Of a DNA stretch of 64,000 nucleotides, positions 11,710 through 23,232 are shown piece after piece. The position numbers and the translations under genes are program-made. Within the stretch, counting starts at the first letter, position 1; every line of letters starts with the position of its first letter. The notes under the pieces were generated by a model that was not told the DNA's origin, did not search any database, and was given only the letters and a program-made list of their open reading frames with translations. The stretch is from Protopterus annectens (taxonomy: Eukaryota; Chordata; Ceratodontiformes; Protopteridae): the NCBI RefSeq assembly GCF_019279795.1, contig NC_056737.1, positions 1,192,771,172 through 1,192,835,171 of the forward strand, in the 5' to 3' direction.

Positions 11710-13165
11710 AAAATCTAGTTTCCACTGCCTGAAATGACATTAGAAATAGTCTTAAAATCCAGATCAAAAGCTAAAAGTATTACTTCCATGGAACCAGAAA
11801 ACAAACCACTCTGCATCACCATCAGTGCCAAATGTGCACTATCTAAGCCTGCACTTAAACTGCTCAGCCTATCCACAGGGCTTGTTCCTGGTGCCAAAAA
11901 ATGGCTAGTATGACCTCCCTACACAAAGGCGGTTCTTGTATGGACCCGGGTAATTATACGCCCATCTGCCTCACCAGCCCTATATGCAAAGTCCTGGAAT
12001 GTACCATAGTAAATCTCACTTTTGCAGACACAGGCACTTTTAGTGATCAAAATCCCAAACAATTTGCTTATTGTGAAGGATGGGTTCTGTCTCCTGAACC
12101 TAGCATGCTTATATGAAAAGAGTACAGAGGCTGGAGACAGTGGTCACTCAGTGCACACTGCTCACTTGATCTAGCCAAGGCTTTTGACACTCTTCCTCAT
12201 GTTGGGCAATAGTGTCAAACTTAGTGAAACCCCTAGGTTATCCATTCAATTGCAAATTGATTGTCAGACAGATCTCAGCTTGTGAAATTTGTTGGTAGCC
12301 TCTTTGAATGTAACATTGCAACTAGCAGCATACCGTAGGACTCAGTGCTTGACCCCCTCCTGTTTAACATTTATTTTGCAGACATCCAGTCCAATATCCC
12401 CTGCAGTTTGGGTACTGTTATCCAGTAATGCTAAACAGCTCCAGAAAGGGCTGGGATATGCACATACCCAGTGTACTAAATCTGGTCTCAAGTTAAATGC
12501 TAAAATGTTCAATATAGCGGCATTTAGCAGAAAAGCTGTTAGTGTCTGACATGTTATAAATGGTACTTACCTTCAGACAGATACAGTCATACATGACCTG
12601 GGTGCTTATGGTCAATTTTCTCTTATTCAACCAGCATTTTTCCACTATAGTGAAGAAATTCTTCTATCTAGCCAACTTAATTTCCAAGGGACTATCTTGT
12701 CAATTTACTGTTTCTTAATCAGACCCATCACTGAATACAGTTCCATGTTTCTCAACTAGAAAGCCCCCCAATATCTCTTATCATAAAAGTAAAGGCCTTA
12801 GAACCTTCAGCTATCCTGATATATTAGTATAAATGTCCTTGTACTCAGTAGCCCAGAAGGGACTACAAAGTGACCTGAAAGACTATACCCTATTTACCTC
12901 CTGTTTCTTTGCATAACCAGTGGCCATGTAAACATGTACACACTCTGTACCTAAAACTACACCAAAGAAAAGACTCACCGGTGTGATAAGTTCCTAAATC
13001 AAGGTATTCTGTGCCTATGGAGTAAGTTATCACTACAGATCAAACAAAGAAGTATATTGACTACCCTTAGGGCTAGTCTTGATGACTGCATGGATACACA
13101 CAAATTTACACCAGGATTGTCATGCACAGCCCTGTATGATTGGGAGGTGGGTACTATGCTTGAAG
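11710..13165 (+). pseudogene. Ancient CR1-like LINE RT remnant
   Basis: Parallels the CR1-like RT at 55600-57100 segment by segment, with heavy decay. SITSMEPEN near 11775 answers to ASMGPDG, and SLHKGGSCMDPGNYTPI at 11910-11965 to the PLHKGG block. DLAKAFDTLPH at 12170-12203 is motif A. VLDPLLFNIYFADIQSN near 12345-12400 is the block before motif C. KSGLKLNAKMFN follows near 12480, FLIRPITEYSSMF near 12715, and a final FTPGLS near 13105. The active-site FADD is no longer readable. Importantly it keeps the AKAF spacing of motif A that the better-preserved copy has lost. Many stops and frameshifts make it non-functional. It begins immediately after the right inverted repeat of the preceding element. 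Confidence 0.82.
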
Positions 13166-13930
13166 AGGGAGGCACAAAGTTTTAAGTCTCCCTACTTAAA
13201 GGTGCATATGGCTAAACATTTTATGGTCCTCATGGCCACTTGACTGGTATTATTCCTATGAGCCCAAGTTTCTAAAGGTCTTTACTGGTGACAAGATGGC
13301 AAAAGGTTACAGATGAAGCTTTATAATAAAAAATAAAATAAATGTAGGAATAAGAGCTACATACTAATCATATCTGGGGAGGTGACATAGCATTGCAAAC
13401 TAGGTGTGTGAATACAATTAGTAGCATTGGGTTACCTATATACCTGCTGCCACTATAAAGCTGAATGCAAGGAATAAGCATGCTGCTGTTATTAAGCACT
13501 GACACTTTTAAAAACAAGAGATGCCTTTTGCACATGATATGTGAATGCATATGCATGCGCACACGTGTGTGTGTTCTGTATCCTTTTCATATAAGTTACA
13601 CTATTCATTTAATTTTAAGCTGTCACTGCAATGTGACCTACAGGTTATAAAAAGCTTTGATGATTGGTTTGACCTGTTTTATAACCTGAAGAATCATTTT
13701 AATATTGCAAAAGCTTGTGTGGTGTTCGTTTAACACTTGTACAGCAATGCAGCAATTTCCTTTGTTTTACTGTTTCCTATATTAATAAATATGTGTCTTA
13801 ACCTATCCACCTGCCTTTATTTCACATTCTCTAAACTATTTCACAAAATAGATATCTGTTGTGTGGCTATAACATAAAGGCAGGGAAGTAGGTATTGATA
13901 CTAGAGTGGTATCACTAACACATTCTAGAA
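13166..13930. other. Unrecognised spacer
   Basis: Sequence between the CR1-like remnant and the GT tract. Overlapping short frames at 13465-13733 carry no recognisable features. No repeats or RNA genes were noticed. Confidence 0.4.
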
Positions 13931-13931
13931 A

Positions 13932-13933
<2 letters not shown>

Positions 13934-13993
<60 letters not shown>
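13934..13993. repeat. (GT)n microsatellite
   Basis: About 30 uninterrupted GT dinucleotides with slight interruptions at the edges (GTGCGTG at the left). The poly-Val/Cys and poly-Thr/His frames across it are artefacts of the repeat. Confidence 0.98.
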
Positions 13994-13994
<1 letters not shown>

Positions 13995-14229
13995 TGATGT
14001 TAAACTGAAGTCCTATCTTTTTGAGCTGGTGATAGCACAAATGGATGTAAAATATCCCACAGGATCTATCAAAAAGAGTAGAGGGGGCTTTATTAACATT
14101 TACATTCATTTTATATCATATATAAAAATAAATCCATTATTTGTGCACTCCTTTTTTACATTCATACTTAAAATTATTTACAGGTTATTATCACAAAAGG
14201 ACAACTTCTCAACACAAAAAACTTAACTA

Positions 14230-17160
14230 ATCTGTTCTATTTCTTTCATTTTTTTATATTTACTTTCTATCCTCCAGTCCTTTCTTCCATAACCAATCTC
14301 TTATTTCAGCTAATAAATTATCATCTTCCATCTTCATGTTATGTAACAATTCCTTGCATCTTTTATTCCATAGCACCCATATTGTCACAGGCAGTACTTT
14401 ATCCTACTTATCAATTTACATTTCTTAACAATATCATACTCCCATATTCATACTTAGACATTTAAACCCTTCCCAGCTATATTCATTTTTAAACTTTTCC
14501 CATTTTTTTTGTAATCCAAGAAATAAAGTTTTGTTTTATTTTTCTTTACTATAGACGGCACATCTTGCCTCCTTCACCGTATATTTCATAGTCCCTTTCC
14601 CTGGTAAGTTGTATAGTAAAATTCTTTTCAAAAATCCTCTGTTTCATAAAATCTTTCAAAACTTTTTCTTCTGTCTTTTATTGTCTTTTTCATCTCCTTT
14701 TAACTCCGTTCACAGGTACACCATTTTTCCTAAAATCATATTACACACTTATTTTCTTCTCCCATTGACTTCACTTACTTTTAACTTCCATTATTTCATT
14801 TTTGACGTATTCTTTTTCTTCAGTCTAGTCCCCTTTTTACCTTTTCTCTATTTTTTCTTTGCAGGCATTTTTCATATTTTTTCATATAACATCTTAGCTA
14901 CTATTTCTGATTACCCCAAATAAATGCATAGATGCTAAGTGCATCACAGTTTTTTTCAGTTTAAACCACCCTCCTTTTATTATAAATTATTCCGCATATC
15001 ACTGGGCTCAGCCTTGAGCCCCAAACAAAGCTAAAACAATCTCTAATAACTCTTTTTCTATTTAAGTGGGAAACATATATATTCTCTCTAAATATAATAA
15101 GTATTCAACATATGCCTTTTCTAAAATAAGTAAAAACTTTTCCAACATGCTAAAAAAAAGAAAAAAATAGTTGTTCCAGTATCTCTCTCCACTGACTTAT
15201 TACACTTTCTTACTCATCAAATGTCACTCCCAAGAACTTTACTTCCTTTCTTTTGAAATATATTCCATTTATTTTTTATCTCACCAAATCATTTACACTT
15301 CATTTTGTTTAACTGCAGGCCAGCTTTTTTTTTTTTTTTTTACAGATTTTCAATCCTTATTACAACCCCACGTATCCATCCCTTGTTTTTTTGTTTTAGA
15401 ACAAATTCACCTGCATATGCCATATATATTGGTAATGTGATATTTCCCGCCATCTCACATATTGCATCCCTCATTTCATACATTTATGTCTGTACTACTG
15501 CATCTATTACTAATACCAATAAACACACACTCGATGGGCATCCCTATTTGATTCCTACCTTAATACCTATTTTCCCACCTATCTGTTTACTATAACTTGC
15601 ACCTATGAAGTTTCATAACATTTCTTTATGATGATAATATTTTTTCTCATAACCATATACCTGTAAAATCTGCCTCATTGCTTCACAACTCATCTTATCG
15701 AATGCTTTAGCCATGCCACATCCTATCAGTCTTATTTCTTTATTTTCTTTCAGTATCATCTCAACTACTTCTTTCACTATAGCTTACATTAAGTTAACTT
15801 TTTTTTCCTTTTATACCGTAAACTTCCTCTTCTACAACATCATCCAATACATTCACCATCCTTTTTTGTGATATTTTCATAAATGTTTTATAGTCAGTAT
15901 TCCTTAGTGTTATAGGCCCTCCAATTTTTTTAAATCTTTTCTTTCATACTTTCACCATATAAACTTTATCACTCCAACACACATTTTCTTCCATTAAATC
16001 TTCCTTCATCAATTCATTTTATTTTTTTAATTATCTTCCATCGTTATTAATTACTTTATAATGTTCATAGCTTATACCATATACTACTGGCACTGAATAA
16101 TTTTACCTTCTTTTGTCACCTTTTCTATTTCTTCTATTGTTATACCATTTTCTAAACAAATCCTTATTTTTTCATATATTTTTCACTTTCCATTCTTCTT
16201 GCTCATCCATTTCTTGTTTTTCATACATTTTCTGTACAAAACCTTCTGCCACCTCCATAATATCCTTGTTTGTACTTTATATTTCCTTTGCCACCAAAGA
16301 CAGAATTGATCCTTACTTTTCTCATTTTGTTTATTTTCCTAAATAAAGAAAAAAATCTGTTTTCATTCCTTTCAGAAAAAAAATCCTTGTCTATGTGACA
16401 TCATTTTTACTGTTTCTCTATTCTTTTCATACATCCATTTTTTTATTTCCCTTATTCTGTCACTTATTTTTTGTAGTTCTTTCTTGTAATCCAATAAAAT
16501 CTCTTTATATTTCATTATATTTATTTTTTATTCATCTTTCCACTTTTCAGTATATTTTGTTTTATCTCTGCTTATATACACTACCCACCACTGTGCTCAA
16601 TTTTTATAAAATGGTTTCATTGACATATGATTTTTCATGCAAGTTCCTTCTCTCTTATCTTGCATTTATCCCTTTTTGCTCCTTTATTATTTTACTGTCT
16701 TCCCCATCATTCTAGCCCATACTGCTCTATGATTTGAAAATTCTGCCATCTGTATCCCATTATTTCTTTCATGTCTTTAAAATAAGTTATATAACCAAAT
16801 TCAGACTAAAAAACACTTTATATGTTAAATTGCTATTCTTTCCTACTTTTAAATCCCCACATTTTATTAACTCCCTTAATATCTTAATACTCTTATCTTT
16901 CCTCAGGTTATAGTTTAAACCCCCTACCATCACTATTGGCGTATTTACCAACACAAATGTATTGATTTTTTTCAAATTACTTTTTTTCTCTCCTTCATTT
17001 TACTATATACATAAATCACTATCTTATACAGTTTGTCTCATTTTCATATGACATATTACTACCCTTTCTTGAACTACTGTTGTTACATCTAAAACTATAA
17101 TTTCTTAATTTGTATAAGAAATCCTATTCCAAAACATGTTTCATTTCCTACCAACCAAAC
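14230..17160 (-). pseudogene. L1/Tx1-like LINE ORF2 remnant (endonuclease and RT)
   Basis: Reverse-strand element; the plus strand is correspondingly T-rich for 4 kb. An endonuclease trace sits at 16790-16975 on the reverse strand, where PIVMVGGLNYNL matches the GGDFN block of APE endonucleases with the Asp replaced. The RT follows. GMAKAFDKM near 15690-15720 is motif A-like, GIKVGIK-GCPSS near 15545-15580 the block before motif C, and IYMAYAGEFVL near 15400-15430 is motif C, degraded from YADD to YAGE. A C-terminal segment with TIWVLWNKRCKELL near 14355-14390 and WLWKKGLEDRK near 14270-14300 ends the frame. Many stops and frameshifts are present. L1/Tx1-type is favoured by the ORF1 next to it; other two-ORF clades cannot be excluded. 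Confidence 0.72.
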
Positions 17161-17699
17161 AATCTGCCCCCCAACTGCCTGTTTCCTTCTCTTTTTGCTT
17201 TTTTTGTTACATCTAGCATCTAGCAAGTAAAAACATCCATTGTTATTTTGTATACCATTCTATTATCACCAAAACTCTTATATAATTCATAATTGTTTTC
17301 CCATTTTATGCTAAAATAACTATATACTCCTTTTCCTTTATTGTAAGTGTTTTACTTACAAATCATATTTTTTCCAATTCCCAAGTCTCTCAACAATTAC
17401 ATTTTCATAGTGTTTTTATTTTTCTCCTGTCCCAATTTCTCCCTTTTCTTTCTCATCACTTTCTAAAATTGCTCTGTTCTTTTCCTGTGTATTAATACCC
17501 TTGCTTTGAAGTGTTATTTTTTCTCTAAGTACCTCTTCATTGTTTTACCTTTCTTCAGAATCCCCCTCCCCATATTACTTTTTCTTTTAGCACTTTCTGA
17601 AATTATATTCCCTACTGTTTTTCTTTCTACTGAGCATTCTTCTACATCTACTCTTTCTTTTCCTAATATGGGATAGTCAAATATTTATATTTTTTTAGA

Positions 17700-18475
17700 A
17701 AAAATCTTACATTTTTGCTGTATGCCCTCTCTCCCCACAGTGGGTCACACCTTCATTTGTTACAGTCTTGTATTAAGTGATTTTCATTCCCACAGGTATA
17801 ACATGCTTTTAGTCTTTCCATGGTGCTATGGAATTTTTTTTAGTCATATTTTTTTTCAGCAAGTTAAAGCTTTCGGATGTTACTTCACAAAAATTTTCAT
17901 CTCTCAAATGAATTAATGCTCTAATATCTTTGATGCTAAATCCTAGTGGCAAATTACCATACATAATGTTATAGCTGTTACTGACATTGGTTTTACTTTT
18001 TATTCTTACCACTGGTCATCTTCTCTGTGGCTATTGAGAAACTGTTTGTCCCCTCTCAGGTCCTTCTTCCATTCTTCTTTCCCTTGCTTCATCTCTATAA
18101 CTTCTTCTTTCTTGTAATAAAAAAAAAAAACTGTTGCAGAGGTAAACCCTGGAGCTGGATTCTCCATCAGCTGAGAATACCTCCATTGTTTTCCCTTCAC
18201 CAGCAGTTGTTTGTGTTTTCAGACTCTTAGTTTCTTTTTGTAATACTCTCGTCACCATGTCACTCCATCCAGCTTCTTCTTCTTCCTTTGGCTTTGCCTG
18301 GTTCATCCAATTTATCAGCACTTGCATCTCCAGTCCTCCATTTTTCACCTCTATAACAGCCAATTCATCTTCTCCTTCCTTTACTAAGTTTTCACTTACT
18401 CCTCCTTCCAGCTCTGCTGCACTCTCCTCCGTCATGGGATTCCTGAAACTGCAGTAGCAGCCCTCTAGTGCCACG
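17700..18475 (-). pseudogene. LINE ORF1 remnant with CCHC zinc knuckle
   Basis: ORF1 of two-ORF LINEs encodes an RNA-binding protein that packages the element RNA. On the reverse strand a 147-codon acidic frame (18031-18474) is followed, after a frameshift, by a segment including SYNIMYGNLPLGFS at 17930-17975. A perfect CCHC knuckle, CYTCGNENHLIQDC (C-x2-C-x4-H-x4-C), lies at 17762-17803. The order acidic region, basic or RRM-like segment, knuckle, then endonuclease and RT downstream matches Tx1/L1-like elements of fish and amphibians. A run of A on the minus strand and frameshifts near 18120 and 17810 break the frame. The proposed start (ATG at 18474) is only the first Met of the open frame. 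Confidence 0.68.
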
Positions 18476-18479
18476 TAGC

Positions 18480-18652
18480 AGCTGCAAAGAGCATTTCATA
18501 TCCTCTCCTCCAAAGAGTAGGGGAAGTTCCCAATATGCTGTTCAAATGTCCCCTAGCAATATCAGTACCACCTAGGGTCTCCCCTGAAAGGGGGCTACTA
18601 GCCAAGAGGGACTAGCCCAGTCAAAAAAGGATAAATAAATAAATAAAATAAA
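18480..18652 (+). mobile_element. SINE/LINE-like 3' tail
   Basis: Ends in a block with ACTAGCCCAGTCAAAAAAGG followed by (AAAT)n. It resembles the terminal ACTAGCCCGGTC of LINE-A and also the tail at 52190-52350 (TCCCCTAG, then a GAAAGG-type segment, then CTAG and AAATAAATAA). It abuts the 5' end of the reverse-strand L1/Tx1-like element. A SINE that borrowed a LINE tail would explain this; no RNA polymerase III boxes are clear here. Confidence 0.45.
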
Positions 18653-19498
18653 TTGACATTGCTGCTCCTTGGAGTCAGTGAGGCACAACAGGTACATTAC
18701 TTTGCTACAACACTCCACTGACACATGATGGCTGCCCACTTATCTTATTCTGTTGCTGCTCTAGTGTAATGTTTCATGCTAGAACTGTTACACATGGCAT
18801 AATTATCTGTTATGCAACATGGAAATGTTGATGAATGCTGCAAAAAAATCTGTGTTATGTTCCAATAAAGAATGCATACTATCTCAGTGGGATTGAAGAT
18901 TAGAACCTTTCTCTGTGATAATATCAAATAACTCATGTTCAAGTCTGAGACAACAGACAAGTGAGCCAAAACTCTCTGCACTATTATTTTGGTTATACTA
19001 CATGCAGCCAATTAGATATCCCTTTTCTTGTAAATTATATCAACATACATTTAATAATACTAAATAGAATCTAACAGGTCCAAATAAAGAGATGATAACT
19101 CAGCAAGCAAAGTTGTATTGCTGGAATTGAATTCATCCTCAAGTCTTGGTGAGTACCTTCATGAGGTGGACCTTCTTTTTCACAAAATCTCACCAAGACA
19201 ACATTGATATATAGATTGTATTTTATATAGCATATATCATGGACAGACATAGGTTAAAAATAAAAAAGATAGCTGGGTGCATAAGACCCGGGCTAAAAAT
19301 GTGCCCAATCCTGGTAGGTGCATTGGTACCAGGACTGGAAAAAAATGACGGTGTAAAGTCCTTAAGACATGGGCACATTACTACAACGGGGCTAGGTCAT
19401 GTTCAGGGGAGGATGCCCCCCCCCCCAACCCCATTGTAAAAGGAAATAGTAGTCCACAAAAATCACAAAAACTGATAGGCCAAAAAAGAGCCATAAAG
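18653..19498. other. Unrecognised spacer with one perfect hairpin
   Basis: No coding or transposon sequence is recognised apart from a possible upstream part of the R4-like element. An 11-bp perfect inverted repeat, GTCTTGGTGAG (19143-19153) and CTCACCAAGAC (19189-19199), encloses a 35-base loop. A C tract lies at 19418-19428. Confidence 0.5.
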
Positions 19499-20643
19499 AT
19501 GATAGAGTGGAATATTGAGGCTAAGAAAGAAATTATGTATTGTTACTATTATACAAGCAACTCAGAATTTCCAGACAGAAGATACAGAAAAAGATTAAGA
19601 AGTAAATCTGAAGTAAGAAAAATACTTGCACAAGAAAAACTTTCAAAAGCTTCAAATGTAATTTTGTGTTCATCAATACAACAGATTTATGAAAAACAAT
19701 ATATAGACAATGAAACCTTGGGCTGTTTGGAAGAAGTGACTGAGAAAGTGTGAAAATATAAAGAATAAAATCCAAACATTTTTAAAAGGTATATAAAAGA
19801 AATATGGACATGTTAAAGAAAGAGAGATCTGATATTTTGCAATATGTATGCAAAGGAGAAAGTCAAATTAATCAACACAAAAAAGCAGCCCCAAAGATAT
19901 TCGAAGAGAAATACAGGCAAAGGCATCAAGATATGAAACATTTCACAATACAAAACGTAAGATCACAAAGAGGCAATGAATAACAGAAGATTAGTAAAGT
20001 GGAAGTTAAAAAAAGGAAGCTGAAGTTATGGAATACCTGCAAAGTGAAGGATTTAGTATAAAAAGTCTAAGAGGTTATATCACAGCATGATAGAATGAGT
20101 CCCCCAAGTAAGAGAAACAGGAGAAGTAGGAGACATCTGAAAATGAAATATGGATGCGGGAAAATAAAAGAGATTTAATATGGGGCAATATTCATGCAAA
20201 GGAGAAAGCAAAACTAATTAATACAAAAACAGCAACACCAAAGATATTCAAAGACAAATACATTGAAACATGTGCCACAAAGCATTATAGAAAATGAAGT
20301 TTATATCACATGGAATTACCTGATTACATGAACCAACAGTTCAAAAAATGGATGCGAGAAAACCAGATATAGTAGACTATTGAATGAAGACAAAAGTAGC
20401 ATTGATCATTGAAATTGCTACACCGAGTGACTACAGTGTCATGCATACAGAGAGAGAGAAAGAGACACAAAGTCATAAAATACCAGGATTGTGGGCAGAA
20501 ATGAGGGCAATGTGGAGGAAGGATACCCAGACAGTTGCAGTAGTAGCAGGATCAATGGGTCTTATAAAAGAATTTATAATAATACTTAAATATGTTACCG
20601 ATACATGTAACTCCATATAAATTGCAGAAGGAGTCAATATTGG

Positions 20644-20905
20644 GGGTCTATATTAGAAGACCGAAGAGGCATTTAATCGAACACCTCTTCAGTGACACAT
20701 AAAGAGCAAACGCACTAAAGCACGAATGCTCAAAACAGCGATTTCTTTCCCTGGAAAAGAAATTGCTTGGCCATCCCCATGTGTTTGCCCCTTTCCCCAC
20801 TGTAGTACAATATTGGAGTTGGTATATTTAGTTAGGGGGGGGTAGGGGCACAGGCTCTCATGTTGGGGGGTGTGGGGACGAAGCCCCCCACGTTTTTATG
20901 TTTGA

Positions 20906-20966
<61 letters not shown>

Positions 20967-21093
20967 TGCTACTGATTTCTTTCCCAGGGAAAGAAACTGT
21001 TGTTTTGAACATCCATGCTTTAGTGTATTCACTCATTATTATCACCAAAGAGGTGTTCAATTAAACTCTTCTTCAGTGTTATGATATAGACCC
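20644..21093. mobile_element. MITE-1: 450-bp foldback element with 8-bp TSD
   Basis: Inverted termini over 100 bp long begin GGGTCTATAT on each strand. They share blocks including GAACACCTCTT, CACTAAAGCA and TTTCTTTCCCTGG at matching distances from the ends. The element is bordered by AATATTGG on both sides (20636-20643 and 21094-21101), an exact 8-bp target duplication. No transposase is encoded. The centre is C/G-tract rich (near 20840-20900) and contains a GT tract (20909-20962). An 8-bp duplication fits hAT-type transposition, but the GGGTCTA terminus is not one I can name. It is inserted in the C-terminal codons of the R4-like ORF. Confidence 0.9.
20909..20962. repeat. (GT)n microsatellite inside MITE-1
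   Basis: About 27 GT units between the G-rich centre and the right inverted repeat of MITE-1. Frames crossing it are repeat artefacts. Confidence 0.97.
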
Positions 21094-21332
21094 AATATTG
21101 GGCACATTGGGGGTGCTACAAACTGCATTTCGGGCTAACATCAAAGATTGACACAATACTAATTTCATGAACTTTAATCATACTTTGACGTAAGAAGGAG
21201 GTCCATTCTTATCATGGTTTTAGCAACTCAAATTACTTGGAAATTAAAAAGACAGAATCCAAAAACTTCACATTTCTAATGTTGTTAAGCACATTTTGCA
21301 AATCCAGTCTAAGGAAACAAATTCTAGCAGAT

Positions 21333-21440
21333 CATTTAACACACACTTCAACAAACCCAATACATCTCACCAACAAAAACTTAAATCATTTAACACACAC
21401 TGCAACAAACCCAATACATCTCATCAACAAAAACTTAATG
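21333..21440. repeat. 54-bp direct duplication, two copies
   Basis: The block starting CATTTAACACACACT and ending with CAACAAAAACTTAA occurs at 21333 and again at 21387 with three or four differences. This is a simple recent tandem duplication of unrecognised sequence. Confidence 0.9.
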
Positions 21441-21654
21441 CATTTTTGAGAGGAGAACTTCATATGTCATAAGAGCATGTGTATTAAAATATTATTAACT
21501 AGAGGTGAGGAATGCAAGTGGTGCCGATAATGGAATATGCACTCCAAGTTTTGTGCTGGCAAAATATCTCTATAAGCTGCTATGAATAAAGTGTGCAGAA
21601 TTATCATCTTCACCGATTACTGTTAGCACCAGTGGTGTAGTCAGCACGTCAAGG

Positions 21655-21905
21655 TGGAGCTAGCTGGTTCCACATAACAGAATGTTTCTATCTGTGGGGC
21701 AGTCACCAGAGCAAATTGTTTCATATCACAGAATGTATGAGTCTGTTGGACATTCATCAGAGCAAAATGGTTCCATGTGACAGAATGTGCTTGTCTGTGG
21801 GACCGTCACTAGAGGTAGGTGGTTCCACATAACAGAATGTGTCAGTCTGTGGGATACTCAACAGAGCTATGTGGCTTTCTGTAACAGAAAGCACCAGTCT
21901 TCTGC
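21655..21905. repeat. Degenerate ~52-bp tandem repeat, about five copies
   Basis: The phrase GGTTCCACATAACAGAATGT, followed by a TCTGTGGGAC segment and a CACCAGAGC segment, recurs at about 21665, 21717, 21769, 21822 and 21874 with many substitutions. An old, decayed minisatellite. Confidence 0.85.
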
Positions 21906-22359
21906 TTAGTTATCTTACCCATAAGCTGGTCTTAAAATGCTCATTTCTCTGATCTTTCAAGTAACATTCCTGAACTCAGCCAAAGTCACACCTTTCAATC
22001 ACAAGCTATGGATTCAGTTTACCTGCAGAAGCCCACCATTTAATTTCCTTACAGAGGGCACTGGATTCTGTCCAGTGGCACCACAGTTCTGGAACTTTCT
22101 TTCAGATACCATTAACTGTATTATAGAGGCAAGATTACTTTAATCTACATGAATATTACAGATGTTTATCTGTGCAGTAGGCCTGCATTTCTTCCATTCC
22201 TAGGGATTTGTCACGTTACTTACTACCTTTTATCAGTATGTTTTCTAGTGTTTCATTGTAATTAATTCTGACATTAATGGAATTCTAATTTGTAATATCA
22301 GATAGAAATCGCATGATTTGTAATATCACATAGGAATCTCCTATCCATCTTTCTATATG
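21906..22359. other. Unrecognised spacer
   Basis: AT-rich sequence before the LINE-A fragment; part of it may belong to that LINE but no motif proves it. It contains a short duplicated phrase, TTTGTAATATCA, near 22290 and 22318. Confidence 0.4.
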
Positions 22360-23232
22360 TCTCCCCTATCTTAACTAATCTCCGCCAGTCTAATCTAAAC
22401 AAAATGGAATCTTGTCATAACAAGATTGCCAAGTTTGCCACTGAAACCTTATATAGGTCCCATCACTGTCTATTCCTAAAGTACCTCAACTGGCTTGAGT
22501 TACCTCAACCACTGCTACTAAATCAACTCTCAATAGCACACAAGCTCTACTACCTTCCTGATAATACCCCATTACTCCAGCATCTAATTCAGCCCCACAT
22601 TACTACTAGAACTTTAAGATCCAGAACCTAATAAAGATCATCAAACATAAAACTGATGCTGGCAAATCTCTCTTTGCCTGCACTATAGCCAGAATCTGGA
22701 ATTCACTACCAAACTGAATTACCTCTACCAACGCCTCTACTCAGTTTAAAAAACTCCTGAAAATCCACTATTTAAACAGACTTTGCCCCTGCTATGCCCC
22801 AGGTTAATCTCTACCATTACACTGTTGCTAAACTTCTGCTAAAGGTCACCAGTTTTCCCCATGGAAAGTTGTTTTCTTTTTCTTTTACTTGGCATATTTA
22901 CTCTGCTAAATACTGGCAATATCTTACAGTAAGAACATCATCACCAGACTGATGCCTTAACTGGCATTTTATGTAAAAAAAAAAAAAAAAAATTTAGATT
23001 TTTTAAAAAGTGATTTTTCAATGTTTGATTAGTCATTTTGCAAATTGACTACTTTTAGATATTCTTAACCTCAACTTTAATGTATGCTTAGATATATGTT
23101 CTCATGTATTGTATTGGATTACACTGTATTGTATTTTGGAGCTTTTCTCCCCGGGCCTCCACTGAAAACAGACCTGTGTCCAGTCGGACTACCCCGGTAA
23201 ACAAATGTAAAATAAAAGCAAAAATAAAATTT
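22360..23232 (+). pseudogene. LINE-A 3' coding fragment and tail
   Basis: The frame at 22404-22631 includes HNKIAKFATETLYRSHHC and LNWLELPQPLLLNQL. These match the C-terminal RT region of the fuller LINE-A copy (SYNNIAGFATGTPFKTHHC and LKQLGWLEL at 51000-51080). After a stop near 22629 the C terminus continues in other frames (KAGKSLF-like, near 22655). The 3' end is the LINE-A tail at 23138-23232, here with CCTCCACTGAAAACAGACC in place of the TCTACTGAAAATGG form. An A run at 22975-22991 interrupts the untranslated region. The element is 5'-truncated in the RT. Confidence 0.85.

Larger units (their letters stand above)
19499..21151 (+). pseudogene. R4/Dong-like LINE remnant, internally deleted, split by a MITE
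   Basis: Two coding ends of one retrotransposon ORF can be seen. The N-terminal piece (19499-19753) has AKKEIMYCYYYTSN followed by a Tyr/Arg-rich segment (FPDRRYRKRL) and an EKLSKASNVI segment, as in vertebrate R4/Dong-like ORFs. The C-terminal piece (20384-20643) has LIIEIATPSDYSVMHTEREK and then VVAGSMGLIKEF, the conserved tail after the RLE-type endonuclease. No RT is visible between them. A phrase including TGCAAAGGAGAAAG occurs twice about 340 bp apart (19823-19922, 20161-20270). If the MITE at 20644-21093 and one 8-bp duplicate are set aside, the frame continues into QKESILGTLGVLQTAF and stops at 21149-21151, the expected C terminus. Clade naming is from memory of family motifs. Confidence 0.6.

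Noticed and set aside
13906..14226. Frames with Cys/Val or Thr/His runs at GT tracts (also 20832-21084 and 29441-29745)
   Set aside because: Simple GT/CA repeat translations.
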